DNA of 64,000 bases, taken from positions 24,702 through 88,701 of the forward strand of contig DEHZ01000014.1 in the NCBI GenBank assembly GCA_002352205.1. Reading direction: 5' to 3'. This document shows, one piece after another, positions 24,683-32,945 of this stretch. Positions within the stretch are counted from its first letter, which is position 1. Every line of letters starts with the position of its first letter. Below the pieces are notes generated by a model. The model did not search any database. It was not told the origin of the DNA and saw nothing but the letters and a program-made list of their open reading frames with translations. The translations under genes were made by a program, and so were the position numbers. The stretch comes from Flavobacterium sp. UBA2787 (lineage in GTDB: Bacteria > Bacteroidota > Bacteroidia > Flavobacteriales > Flavobacteriaceae).

Positions 24683-24898
24683 ATGAAAAAAAATGTAGGC
24701 AATACCGATCGATTTGTTAGAGTAATGTTTGGCATTATTCTTTTGATTCTTTTTATGTCCGGAGTCATTGAAAACAATTTACTACAATGGATTGTTTTGG
24801 GTGTGAGTATGATTTTAATCATCACCGCATTTGCCACCTTTTGTCCGCTCTATGCTTTGGTTGGAAAAAGTACCTGCGAGGTAAAAAGAAAGAAATAA
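24683..24898 (+). CDS. DUF2892-type inner-membrane protein
   Basis: The 71-residue protein has two membrane helices (FVRVMFGIILLILFMSGVI and LLQWIVLGVSMILIITAFATF) and the family ending FCPLYALVGKSTCE with two cysteines. Family members often adjoin or are fused to rhodaneses. The start at 24683 (MKKNVGNTDRFVR) is chosen because it matches the family N-terminus; the upstream extension is a run of T-rich codons. A strong terminator follows at 24919. Confidence 0.88.
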   Translation: MKKNVGNTDRFVRVMFGIILLILFMSGVIENNLLQWIVLGVSMILIITAFATFCPLYALVGKSTCEVKRKK

Positions 24899-24918
24899 AA
24901 TGAAATTTCAATAAATAT

Positions 24919-24944
24919 AAAACCACGGATTTCGTGGTTTTTTT
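24919..24944 (+). terminator. Terminator after the DUF2892 gene
   Basis: A 9-bp stem (AAAACCACG / CGTGGTTTT) with a five-base loop and seven Ts. Confidence 0.92.
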
Positions 24945-25010
24945 ATACAAGAATTTACCAAAATAATAAAAACGATTTCCTATTTTAGCCATTCGATACA
25001 AAATTTAGTT

Positions 25011-25868
25011 ATGATTACAGAAGCCCAATTTCAAAACGAATTAAAACTCATCATCCAAAACGGAATCAGAGAAGATATTGGTGAAGGCGATCACAGTTCG
25101 CTGGCATGCATTCCAAAATCAGCCATTGGTAAAGCAAAATTGTTAGTAAAAGACAAAGGAATAATTGCCGGAGTTGAATTCGCTAAACTGATTTTTAAAC
25201 ATGTTGATTCTGGATTAGAAGTGGAGACATTTATTCAAGACGGTAGTTCAGTAGACTATGGCGATATTGTTTTTCATGTTTCCGGAAGTTCGCAATCTAT
25301 TTTGAAAGTCGAACGGTTGGTGCTCAATTCGATGCAACGCATGAGTGCCATTGCTACCAAAACAAAAATGTATGTTGATTTGTTGGAAGGAACTTCTACA
25401 AAAGTATTAGATACCCGAAAGACTACTCCCGGATTTCGTGCAGCTGAGAAATGGGCTGTAAAAATCGGCGGTGGCGAAAATCATCGCTTTGCGTTATATG
25501 ATATGATTATGTTGAAAGATAATCACAATGATTTTGCCGGTGGAATTTCGAAAGCGATTCAAAAAACAAAAGATTACTTAAACGAGAATAAGTTGGATTT
25601 AAAAATAATTGTAGAAGCCAGAAACTTAAATGAAGTAGACGAAATTCTGAATAGTGGAGGCGTTTACCGAATTTTGCTAGACAATTTTGATTACGAAATG
25701 ACAAAAGAAGCCGTAAAGCTTATTGGCAATAAATGCTTAACCGAAAGTTCAGGAAACATCAACGAAAAAACAATTCGTCATTATGCAGAATGTGGCGTGA
25801 ATTACATTTCATCCGGTGCTTTGACGCACTCGGTTTATAATATGGATTTGAGTTTGAAGGCTTTTTAG
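25011..25868 (+). CDS. nadC: Nicotinate-nucleotide pyrophosphorylase (carboxylating)
   Basis: Quinolinate phosphoribosyltransferase of NAD synthesis, 285 residues. Motifs include REDIGEGDHSSLACI at the N-terminus, the PRPP/quinolinate region RLVLNSMQRMSAIAT, VLDTRKTTPGFRAAEKWAVKIGGGENHR and MLKDNH, and the late VEARNLNEV. No nadA or nadB is adjacent. A heptad repeat begins 9 nt after its stop. Confidence 0.97.
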   Translation: MITEAQFQNELKLIIQNGIREDIGEGDHSSLACIPKSAIGKAKLLVKDKGIIAGVEFAKLIFKHVDSGLEVETFIQDGSSVDYGDIVFHVSGSSQSILKVERLVLNSMQRMSAIATKTKMYVDLLEGTSTKVLDTRKTTPGFRAAEKWAVKIGGGENHRFALYDMIMLKDNHNDFAGGISKAIQKTKDYLNENKLDLKIIVEARNLNEVDEILNSGGVYRILLDNFDYEMTKEAVKLIGNKCLTESSGNINEKTIRHYAECGVNYISSGALTHSVYNMDLSLKAF

Positions 25869-25877
25869 AATGAGTTG

Positions 25878-25896
25878 GGAGTAAGGAGTAAGGAGT
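25878..25896 (+). repeat. Short heptad repeat after nadC
   Basis: GGAGTAA, GGAGTAA, GGAGT: a 7-nt-period repeat beginning 9 nt after the nadC stop codon. It precedes the second copy of the modular hairpin repeat. Confidence 0.75.
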
Positions 25897-25939
25897 TTTC
25901 GGTCGCAGTTACAGCATTTCGAAAATCCGTGAAAATCCA

Positions 25940-25982
25940 TTATAGCGAAGCTATCAAAATCTGTGCAAATCAGCGTTCCATT
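25940..25982. repeat. Modular hairpin repeat, copy 2
   Basis: Positions 25940-25977 match 76-113 at 36 of 38 bases, including ATAGC-GAA-GCTAT, and are followed directly by GTTCCATTAA. Copy 1 instead has two more hairpins before the same ending. As in copy 1, a heptad repeat lies nearby on the left. Confidence 0.85.
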
Positions 25983-26017
25983 AAAAAAAGAAATAAAAAA
26001 TTGTATCAGACAAAATT

Positions 26018-26944
26018 ATGTCATCAGAAACAGAGCAAAAACTCGATAAAATTCCGGTAATCAAACACATCGTTCGATTTACTAAAAACATAAAACTACC
26101 TTGGTTAGAGGGCTTGTCGTTTTATGAACTAATGGAATTATACATCATTGGAATTGCCCAAGGAACTTTTTCCTATAGAGCGGGTGCCATTGCATTTAGT
26201 TTTTTCATGGCCTTGTTTCCGTTTGCTTTATTTATCTTAAACTTAATACCATACATTCCAATTGAAGGATTTCAGCAAGATTTTCTACAATTTGTAGAAG
26301 AAGGAGTTCCGCCCAATACATTTGAAGCCATCAAAAACATCATCGATGATATTTTAAATAACAGTTATCAAGGATTATTATCTTCCGGATTTATTCTATC
26401 TATCTTTTTGATGTCTAATGGAATAAATGCGATTTTAGGTGGATTTGAAACTTCCTATCACATCACGATTTCCAGAAGCTTTTTTAGACAGTATTTCGTA
26501 GCATTGGTCATGTCATTGCTTTTTTCGATGATTCTAATTATTACTGTTGCAGCCATTGTAATTTCTGAAGTAATTATTCAACAAATTCAATTTGAGCAAT
26601 TTGCTTATACCGATATTACCTTAATTCAAATTACCCGATACGGCTTTGTGATTTTAATGGTTTTAATAACAACTTCGCTTTTATTTAAATTTGGAGCAAA
26701 AGAAACTTCAAAAATCCCTCTTATTAGTATTGGGTCGGTTTTTACAACCATTTTAATTCTTTTGTCTTCGTATGTTTTTGGAATTTATGTTGTGAAATTT
26801 GCTAAGTATAACGAACTTTACGGTTCTATCGGAACACTGTTAATTCTGATGTTTTACATTTGGATTAACTGCATGATTCTGTTGCTTGGTTTTGAATTGA
26901 ATGCCTCCATTAACAAATTAAAAAGGAAAAATCTATTTGATTAA
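26018..26944 (+). CDS. YihY/BrkB-family inner-membrane protein
   Basis: The 308-residue protein has about six membrane helices starting after residue 50, with the family pattern YRAGAIAFSFFMALFPFALFIL near the first, and helices such as FVALVMSLLFSMILIITVAAIVISEV and TLLILMFYIWINCMILLLGFELNA near the end. The family was once called ribonuclease BN; that is not supported, and the true role is unknown. It lies 31 nt upstream of priA in the same direction. Confidence 0.9.
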   Translation: MSSETEQKLDKIPVIKHIVRFTKNIKLPWLEGLSFYELMELYIIGIAQGTFSYRAGAIAFSFFMALFPFALFILNLIPYIPIEGFQQDFLQFVEEGVPPNTFEAIKNIIDDILNNSYQGLLSSGFILSIFLMSNGINAILGGFETSYHITISRSFFRQYFVALVMSLLFSMILIITVAAIVISEVIIQQIQFEQFAYTDITLIQITRYGFVILMVLITTSLLFKFGAKETSKIPLISIGSVFTTILILLSSYVFGIYVVKFAKYNELYGSIGTLLILMFYIWINCMILLLGFELNASINKLKRKNLFD

Positions 26945-26975
26945 TTTCTTTTTCTGATGAAACAATAGTCAATTT

Positions 26976-29426
26976 ATGTCTTACTTCGTTGAAGTTATTT
27001 TGCCCTTAGCACTCGATAAAACCTTTACTTATCAAGTTTCTGAAGCTGAGTTTAAGTACATTAAACCCGGAATGCGAATTGCTGTTCCGTTTGGTAAAAG
27101 TAAAATGTACACTGCTTTGGCAATTGAAACGCATCAAAATCCACCTACTTTATACGAAGCAAAAGAAATTCATCAAATTTTGGATGAGAATTCAATTGTA
27201 AATGAAGTACAATTAAAACATTGGCAGTGGATTGCGTCTTATTATATGTGTTCCATCGGCGAAGTTTTTCGTGCAGCGTTACCTTCAGGTTTTTTGTTAG
27301 AAAGTGAGACGGTAATTTCATTAAAGCAAGGTGAACTTGTAGATGAAAAAACATTATCCGATGATGAATTTTTGGTATTTGAAGCTCTTCAACACCAAAG
27401 TTCACTAAAAGTAAGTGACGTCATTTCTATTCTGAGCAAAAAAAATGTTTTTCCCGTTCTTCAAAAATTGATTGATAAAAGTGTAATTTCTCTTCAAGAG
27501 GAAATGCATGAATCATACAAACCCAAATTAGTGAGATACATCAAACTTCATCAAAATTACACAACCGATGAAAGTTTGAATGAATTGTTGAATTCCATCA
27601 AAGCCGAAAAACAAAAGGAACTTATATTAGGCTATTTTCAGTTAAATGCTTCGGAAAAGAAACCAATTTCTGCCAAACAATTGATTGATTTTTCATCTTC
27701 AACATCGGCTGTTTTAAAGAAACTGATTGAAAAAGAAATCTTCGAAGAATACCATCTCATTCATGATCGAACCGATTTTAAGGATGATGAAAAAGCTAAA
27801 AACCTTTCCTTAAGTCAATCACAGCAAACTGCTTTAGTTGAAATTAAAAAGCAATTTGAATCCAAAGATGTTTGTTTATTGCATGGTGTAACCTCCAGTG
27901 GTAAAACGGAAATTTACAGCAAACTCATCCAAGAAACAATGCAAACCGGCAAGCAAATTTTATTTCTATTGCCGGAAATTGCTCTGACTACACAATTAGT
28001 TTCTCGTTTGCGAAAGTTCTTTGGTAATAAAGTTGCCGTTTTCCATTCCAAATATAGTAATAATGAACGGGTGGAAGTTTGGAATCAGGTTTTGCAAAAT
28101 TCTCCGAAAGCACAAGTGGTTATTGGTGCTCGGTCGGCTATGTTTTTACCTTTTTCTGATTTGGGATTAGTGATTGTGGATGAAGAACATGAACAAAATT
28201 TCAAACAAACCGATCCTGCTCCACGTTATCATGCTCGCGATGCAGTAACGGTTTTAGCTAAATTTCATCAGGCAAAAGTACTATTAGGTTCGGCTACACC
28301 GAGTTTGGAAACCTATTATAATACTCAAAATCAGAAGTATGCATTAGTTGAGCTCTTTGAACGCTTCAATAATACTCCTTTACCGGAAGTTATTTTGGTT
28401 GATTTAAAAGATAAGTATTTCCGCAAGCGAATGAACGGTCATTTTAGTGATACGTTGATTGAGGAAATTACATCTGCTTTATCATTAGGTGAACAAGTGA
28501 TACTTTTTCAAAACAGAAGAGGATATGCACCTTTATTAGAATGTGTGACATGCGGACACATTCCGCAGTGCCCAAATTGCGATGTGAGTTTAACTTATCA
28601 CAAATTTAAAAACCAACTCCGATGTCATTATTGCGGACATTCGATTGCAAAGCCAACTAATTGTCATCAATGTTCAAGTGTTGATTTAACGACAAAAGGT
28701 TTCGGCACTGAGCAAATTGAGTTGGAATTGGCCACGCTTTTTCCCAAGAAAAAAATACTCCGAATGGATCAAGATACCACCAGAGGAAAATTTGGATATG
28801 ATACGATTATCGATAAATTTCAAAATAGAGAAGTTGATATTTTGGTTGGTACGCAAATGCTCGCCAAAGGATTGGATTTTGATAATGTAAGTTTGGTTGG
28901 AATTTTGAATGCCGACAACATGCTTTATTTCCCAGATTTCAGAGCTTTTGAACGTAGTTACCAGATGATGGCACAAGTGTCGGGTAGGGCAGGAAGAGCA
29001 GAAAAAAGAGGGAAAGTAGTGATTCAGACGTATAATCCGAATCATAACACCATTCAGCAAGTAACGCACAATGATTATGTTGGAATGTATAAAGAACAGT
29101 TGTATGAGCGACAGATTTTTAAATATCCGCCATTTTTTAAATTAATCAAAATTACACTTCGTCATAAAGAATATGAAAAAGTGAAAGAAAGTTCGATGTG
29201 GTTGTATCAAGTTTTGAGTCAACACTTAAAAATGCCGGTTTTAGGACCGGAAGAGCCGGCTGTAAGCAAAATTAGAAATGAATACATCAGAACAATTGTG
29301 ATTAAAATTCCGGATGATGTTTCGCCACAAGGCACAAAAAAAACTATCCAAAAAATATTGAATAGTTTTGATGTTATTTCGCAATATAGATCTATAAAGC
29401 TTGTAGTAAATGTTGATTTTGGTTAG
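26976..29426 (+). CDS. priA: Primosomal replication helicase PriA
   Basis: The 816-residue superfamily 2 helicase restarts stalled replication forks. It has an N-terminal DNA-binding domain (FVEVILPLALDKTFTYQV), Walker A LLHGVTSSGKTEIY, a DEEH box (IVDEEHEQNFKQ), zinc-binding cysteine pairs in LECVTCGHIPQCPNC and RCHYCGHS, and the helicase C region VGTQMLAKGLDFDNV and SGRAGR. Its TAG overlaps the convergent LytTR gene stop by four bases. Confidence 0.97.
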   Translation: MSYFVEVILPLALDKTFTYQVSEAEFKYIKPGMRIAVPFGKSKMYTALAIETHQNPPTLYEAKEIHQILDENSIVNEVQLKHWQWIASYYMCSIGEVFRAALPSGFLLESETVISLKQGELVDEKTLSDDEFLVFEALQHQSSLKVSDVISILSKKNVFPVLQKLIDKSVISLQEEMHESYKPKLVRYIKLHQNYTTDESLNELLNSIKAEKQKELILGYFQLNASEKKPISAKQLIDFSSSTSAVLKKLIEKEIFEEYHLIHDRTDFKDDEKAKNLSLSQSQQTALVEIKKQFESKDVCLLHGVTSSGKTEIYSKLIQETMQTGKQILFLLPEIALTTQLVSRLRKFFGNKVAVFHSKYSNNERVEVWNQVLQNSPKAQVVIGARSAMFLPFSDLGLVIVDEEHEQNFKQTDPAPRYHARDAVTVLAKFHQAKVLLGSATPSLETYYNTQNQKYALVELFERFNNTPLPEVILVDLKDKYFRKRMNGHFSDTLIEEITSALSLGEQVILFQNRRGYAPLLECVTCGHIPQCPNCDVSLTYHKFKNQLRCHYCGHSIAKPTNCHQCSSVDLTTKGFGTEQIELELATLFPKKKILRMDQDTTRGKFGYDTIIDKFQNREVDILVGTQMLAKGLDFDNVSLVGILNADNMLYFPDFRAFERSYQMMAQVSGRAGRAEKRGKVVIQTYNPNHNTIQQVTHNDYVGMYKEQLYERQIFKYPPFFKLIKITLRHKEYEKVKESSMWLYQVLSQHLKMPVLGPEEPAVSKIRNEYIRTIVIKIPDDVSPQGTKKTIQKILNSFDVISQYRSIKLVVNVDFG

Positions 29427-30118
29427 GCGATAGCAAGAGCTTTCTTCAAATCGTCTTTCTTGTTTCTGCTTAAAGGAATTTTTGTTACACCAATTTCGGC
29501 AAACTTGCTATTGAAACGTTCAATTTTGTCGATGTTCACAATAAATGATTTGTGTACTCGAAGGAATCTGTCTTTCGACAAATCATTTTCAAACGATTTC
29601 ATAGTAGAAAGCACTAAATTGCTGTCTTCATCAGTAACTACTTTTACATAGTCACCATAGGCTTCAATCCACTTAATTTTAGAAGTGAATACTTTTAGTT
29701 TTTTCAAATTACTTTTAATAAAGATGTAATCACCTTCTTCTTCAGAAACTTCATTTCTAAGTTTGTGCATATCGATTGCTCTTTTTACAGCAGAATCGAA
29801 ACGATCAACAGAAATTGGTTTTTGTAAGTAATCAGTGGCATCATAATCAAAAGCTTTCACGGCATAATCCGCTTTTGATGTGATAAAAATAATTTGTGGT
29901 TTATTTTTTAAACCATCAAGAAAATCGAAACCATTGATAATTGGCATTTCGATATCGAGAAAAATAAGGTCAACGGAGTGTATAGACATACAACTCTTTG
30001 CTTCAATAGCGTTAGAGAAATCACCCACAAGATGTAAACTCTGGTGATTATTCACTAACTTTGTGATGATCATTCTTTGGATAGAACTGTCATCGACTAC
30101 GACACAATTTAGTTTCAT
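29423..30118 (-). CDS. LytTR-family response regulator
   Basis: The 231-residue protein has an N-terminal receiver (VVVDDSSIQRMIITKL, phosphoacceptor Asp in LIFLDIEMP, Thr/Ser in FITSKAD, Lys in QKPIS) and a C-terminal LytTR DNA-binding domain (FIKSNLKKLKVFTSKIKWIEAYGDYVKV ... FLRVHKSFIVNIDKIE). No sensor kinase is adjacent, so the partner is elsewhere. The start at 30118 (MKLNCVVVDD) fits the receiver N-terminus and lies 29 nt after a TATGTTTG element; the longer frame to 30160 crosses that promoter. Confidence 0.92.
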   Translation of the reverse strand: MKLNCVVVDDSSIQRMIITKLVNNHQSLHLVGDFSNAIEAKSCMSIHSVDLIFLDIEMPIINGFDFLDGLKNKPQIIFITSKADYAVKAFDYDATDYLQKPISVDRFDSAVKRAIDMHKLRNEVSEEEGDYIFIKSNLKKLKVFTSKIKWIEAYGDYVKVVTDEDSNLVLSTMKSFENDLSKDRFLRVHKSFIVNIDKIERFNSKFAEIGVTKIPLSRNKKDDLKKALAIA

Positions 30119-30146
30119 AATTCGATTTATTATAGATTTGGTGAAA

Positions 30147-30154
30147 CAAACATA
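30147..30154 (-). promoter_or_regulatory. TAnnTTTG element for the LytTR gene
   Basis: The minus strand reads TATGTTTG, 29 nt before the ATG at 30118. No TTG is found at the -33 position. Confidence 0.55.
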
Positions 30155-30225
30155 ATGCATTTCATCGATAAAAAATAATTTTTTTCGGTTTTTTTTACCT
30201 TATGTCGATTATTTTGGTATATGGC

Positions 30226-30255
30226 TTGGTTATTAAAATTAAATTCTTACTTTTG
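30226..30255 (+). promoter_or_regulatory. rpsF operon promoter
   Basis: TTG at 30226-30228, a 19-nt spacer, and TACTTTTG at 30248-30255: a complete Bacteroidota promoter about 33 nt before the rpsF ATG. The resulting leader is only about 25 nt and AT-rich. Confidence 0.9.
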
Positions 30256-30287
30256 CACCCAATTTAACAATTTTAAAGTAAATTATT

Positions 30288-30626
30288 ATGAATCATTATG
30301 AAGCTGTTTTCATCTTGAATCCCGTTTTATCTGAACAACAGGTAAAGGAAACAGTAAGCAAATTCGAAGATTTTCTTACAGCCAAAGGGGCAGAGATGGT
30401 ATCCAAAGAGGATTGGGGACTTAAAAAGTTAGCCTACGAAATCCAACACAAGAAAAGTGGTTTTTACCATTTATTCGAATTCAAAGCACCTGCAGATAGC
30501 ATCTTAGGTTTTGAAACTGAATTAAGACGTGACGAGAGAATTATGCGTTTCTTAACTGTAAGTTTAGATAAACACGCAATTTCTTGGGCTGAGAGAAGAA
30601 GAGAAAAATTAAAAGTTAAAGCATAA
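30288..30626 (+). CDS. rpsF: 30S ribosomal protein S6
   Basis: The 112-residue small-subunit protein partners with S18. Family motifs are [44 protein letters not shown] and [16 protein letters not shown]. It is first in the rpsF-rpsR-rplI operon, 5 nt ahead of rpsR, behind a full TTG-N19-TAnnTTTG promoter. Confidence 0.98.
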   Translation: MNHYEAVFILNPVLSEQQVKETVSKFEDFLTAKGAEMVSKEDWGLKKLAYEIQHKKSGFYHLFEFKAPADSILGFETELRRDERIMRFLTVSLDKHAISWAERRREKLKVKA

Positions 30627-30631
30627 TTACT

Positions 30632-30928
30632 ATGTCAACAATCGAGCAATCAGCAAAAGGAAAAAAAGAAGGGGATATCAGATATCTTACTCCTTTGAAT
30701 ATAGATACAAACAAAACTAAAAAGTATTGTCGTTTCAAAAAATCAGGTATTAAATACATTGATTATAAAGATGCAGACTTTTTATTGAAATTTGTAAACG
30801 AGCAAGGTAAAATTTTACCAAGACGTTTAACTGGAACTTCATTAAAATACCAAAGAAAAGTGTCTGTGGCAGTTAAAAGAGCTAGACATTTAGCTTTAAT
30901 GCCATATGTGGCGGATTTATTAAAATAA
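30632..30928 (+). CDS. rpsR: 30S ribosomal protein S18
   Basis: The 98-residue protein has the S18 core [18 protein letters not shown], then [43 protein letters not shown]. The C3-type zinc-binding pattern of some S18 proteins is absent; only one Cys is present. It is 62 nt upstream of rplI, a gap that contains a stable hairpin. Confidence 0.98.
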   Translation: MSTIEQSAKGKKEGDIRYLTPLNIDTNKTKKYCRFKKSGIKYIDYKDADFLLKFVNEQGKILPRRLTGTSLKYQRKVSVAVKRARHLALMPYVADLLK

Positions 30929-30939
30929 TAATTAATTAA

Positions 30940-30990
30940 GTTGTTGCCTCGCCATTGGCGGGCTAACTTCTCTAAAAAAAGGACAACAAC
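30940..30990 (+). promoter_or_regulatory. Hairpin in front of rplI that can sequester its start
   Basis: GTTGTTG (30940-30946) can pair with CAACAAC (30984-30990), the seven bases touching the rplI ATG. Inside is a GC-rich hairpin, GCC-t-CGCC-ATT-GGCG-GGC (30946-30963). Pairing would bury the GGA (30981-30983) and the start codon. Candidate translational control of L9; no ligand is implied. Confidence 0.5.
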
Positions 30991-31431
30991 ATGGAACTAA
31001 TCTTAAAACAAGACGTTCAAAATTTAGGTTTTAAAGACGATATCGTTTCTGTAAAACCGGGTTACGGAAGAAACTTTTTGATTCCTCAAGGTTTTGCTGC
31101 ATTAGCAACACCATCAGCTAAAAAAGTATTGGCTGAAAACTTGAAACAAAAAGCACACAAAGAGCAAAAAGTGGTGGATGATGCTAAGAAATTGGCCGAA
31201 ACATTAAAAGCTTTAGATATTAAAATTACTGCAAAAGCAGGTGGTGAAAAATTATTTGGTTCTGTAACCAATATTGATATTGTTGAAGCTTTGGAAAAAG
31301 CCGGACAACCAATCGATAGAAAATTTGTTACCTCCGGTACAGTAAAAAGAACCGGAAAATACAATGCAACTATTCGTTTACACAGAAACGTTGTGATTGA
31401 TTTGCCATATGAAATTATTGCTGAGCAATAA
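30991..31431 (+). CDS. rplI: 50S ribosomal protein L9
   Basis: The 146-residue protein has the L9 N-terminal domain MELILKQDVQNLGFKDDIVSVKPGYGRNFLIPQGFA, a connecting helix, and the C-terminal domain with KLFGSVTNIDIVEAL and HRNVVIDLPYEI. It is the last gene of the operon, followed by a tetraloop terminator. Confidence 0.98.
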   Translation: MELILKQDVQNLGFKDDIVSVKPGYGRNFLIPQGFAALATPSAKKVLAENLKQKAHKEQKVVDDAKKLAETLKALDIKITAKAGGEKLFGSVTNIDIVEALEKAGQPIDRKFVTSGTVKRTGKYNATIRLHRNVVIDLPYEIIAEQ

Positions 31432-31452
31432 TATTCAAACACAAAAAACTTT

Positions 31453-31479
31453 AAAACCCTGCTTCGGTAGGGTTTTTTT
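31453..31479 (+). terminator. Terminator of the rpsF-rpsR-rplI operon
   Basis: A 10-bp stem (AAAACCCTGC / GTAGGGTTTT, one G-U pair) closed by a TTCG tetraloop and followed by Ts. Confidence 0.93.
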
Positions 31480-31550
31480 ATGCTTTTTTATTTTGAAAAA
31501 ATACATTAATAATTATACTGTATAAGTATTAACTTGTTTAAATTTGTCCT

Positions 31551-32171
31551 ATGGCTCAATTTATTAAAATATATCCGGAGAATCCCAACGAAGCTGCCAT
31601 TGCCAAAGTGGTTAAAGTTTTAAAAGATGGCGGATTAGTAATTTATCCTACCGATACGGTTTATGGTTTGGGTTGCGATATTACCAACACCAGAGCTTTG
31701 GAACGCATTGCAAAAATTAAAGGTATAAAACTCGAAAAAGCTAATTTTTCATTCATTTGCCATGATTTGAGTAATATTTCTGATTATGTGCGACAAATTG
31801 ACACGGCTACTTTTAAGATTCTGAAACGTGCTTTGCCTGGCCCTTATACTTTTATTCTTCCCGGAAATAACAATTTACCAAAAGAATTTAAAAAGAAAAA
31901 AACGGTTGGTATTCGTGTGCCTGATAATAATATTGTACTTGAAATCGTCAAGTTATTGGGCAATCCAATTGTATCAACTTCTATTCATGATGATGATGAA
32001 GTGTTGGAATATTCCACAGATCCCGAACTCATTTTTGAGAAATGGCAAAACCTTGTTGATGTTGTAGTCGATGGAGGTTATGGCGATAATCAACCTTCTA
32101 CCATTATTGATTTATCAGAAGGAGAGCCGGTTGTGATTCGAGAGGGTAAAGGGGATAGTGATATTTTTTAG
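31551..32171 (+). CDS. L-threonylcarbamoyladenylate synthase (Sua5/YciO/YrdC family)
   Basis: The 206-residue protein would make threonylcarbamoyl-AMP for the t6A modification of tRNA. Motifs: GGLVIYPTDTVYGLGCDI, KANFSFICHDLSNIS, RALPGPYTFIL, KKKTVGIRVPDN and VVIREGKGD. It lacks the long Sua5 C-terminal domain. Since both YciO-type and TsaC-type proteins share these motifs, a YciO-like role cannot be excluded. Confidence 0.9.
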   Translation: MAQFIKIYPENPNEAAIAKVVKVLKDGGLVIYPTDTVYGLGCDITNTRALERIAKIKGIKLEKANFSFICHDLSNISDYVRQIDTATFKILKRALPGPYTFILPGNNNLPKEFKKKKTVGIRVPDNNIVLEIVKLLGNPIVSTSIHDDDEVLEYSTDPELIFEKWQNLVDVVVDGGYGDNQPSTIIDLSEGEPVVIREGKGDSDIF

Positions 32172-32227
32172 AAAATCTATTCTTTTAATTCTTATGTAAT
32201 TAGTTTCATCTTAGTACTTTGGCCTGA

Positions 32228-32243
32228 ATTTGCTATAGCAAAT
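32228..32243. repeat. Perfect 16-nt palindrome between convergent genes
   Basis: ATTTGCTATAGCAAAT lies between the Sua5 gene and a convergent lipoprotein gene. It lacks a long T-run, so it is a weak terminator candidate or a protein site. Confidence 0.5.
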
Positions 32244-32253
32244 GTTTAAAACC

Positions 32254-32790
32254 TTATTGTTTCGAATAAGTTAATGTTCTAATTCCAGTTTGGGTACTGT
32301 TTTCAGAACTATACTGAGCATTGTCAATTTTCAAAATCAAACTATTAGATGTCAATTCAACAATTTCTGTAATTAAATCAAATGCACCTTCTTCATTCGG
32401 GTCGTTTTCAAAAGAGCGAGTTATTAAATTACCGTTTTCTATTCGCCATTCACCAGTATGAAATCCTTCATCAAAATTACCGTTTACAAGATAAGTAAAA
32501 TCACTTGTGTTTCCATTATTCGTTTCTTCAACTAGAACTTCCAATGTTCCATTTACATTAATCTCCTTTGGATTATCAGTGAATTCAAGACTGTAATCCG
32601 AACTTGATAAACTTTCTGTAACAATTCGTCCTGTTTCGATTGTATTTGAATTACTTGAATACCCGGTTAGATTCCATATTCCAACTATGTCTTCTGCAAT
32701 ATTTTGTGTGTTGTTATTCGAATCATCATCTGAACTACAACCAAAAATTAGTAATAAAATAAGTAAGTGATAGATTTTTAATTTTTTCAT
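32254..32790 (-). CDS. Lipocalin-like lipoprotein of unknown function
   Basis: The 178-residue lipoprotein has the signal IYHLLILLLIFGC and lipidated Cys18 followed by SSDDDSNNN. Such an acidic stretch after the Cys is typical of surface-exposed Bacteroidota lipoproteins. The remainder, with IVGIWNLTGYSSN and alternating strands ending in RTLTYSKQ, resembles the lipocalin-like domains common in this phylum. No function can be assigned. It stands alone between palindromic sequences (32228 and 32809), like a single-gene cassette. Confidence 0.75.
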   Translation of the reverse strand: MKKLKIYHLLILLLIFGCSSDDDSNNNTQNIAEDIVGIWNLTGYSSNSNTIETGRIVTESLSSSDYSLEFTDNPKEINVNGTLEVLVEETNNGNTSDFTYLVNGNFDEGFHTGEWRIENGNLITRSFENDPNEEGAFDLITEIVELTSNSLILKIDNAQYSSENSTQTGIRTLTYSKQ

Positions 32791-32808
32791 TTTTTTGCTT
32801 TAATGTTT

Positions 32809-32940
32809 TACAACGTATTGCTGCTTTGCCTAGTGCTGGTTTTTGGAGTCCGTCACTGTCAGTTAAGCCTTTAGTTTATTATTGTAAGACGTTTAAAGTT
32901 AGTAAATTAGCCAGCATTAGGCAAAACAGTTGTTACCGGC
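32809..32940. repeat. Long imperfect palindrome between two lipoprotein genes
   Basis: CTTTGCCTAGTGCTGG (32824-32839) is the near reverse complement (14 of 16) of 32911-32926, and the outer ends TACAAC (32809-32814) and GTTGTTA (32929-32935) also pair. About 71 nt lie between the arms. GTTACCGGC at 32932-32940 recurs inverted at 33582-33590 on the other side of the next gene. The layout recalls recombination sites of gene cassettes, but integron core motifs are not matched. Confidence 0.65.
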
Positions 32941-32945
32941 TGGCT

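Noticed and set aside
30256-30287. S6:S18-binding leader RNA upstream of rpsF
   Set aside because: The predicted leader is about 25 nt and AT-rich, with no room for the known structure.
32809-32935. True integron attC site
   Set aside because: The ends do not match the RYYYAAC and GTTRRRY core sites and no integrase gene is present; kept only as an attC-like layout.
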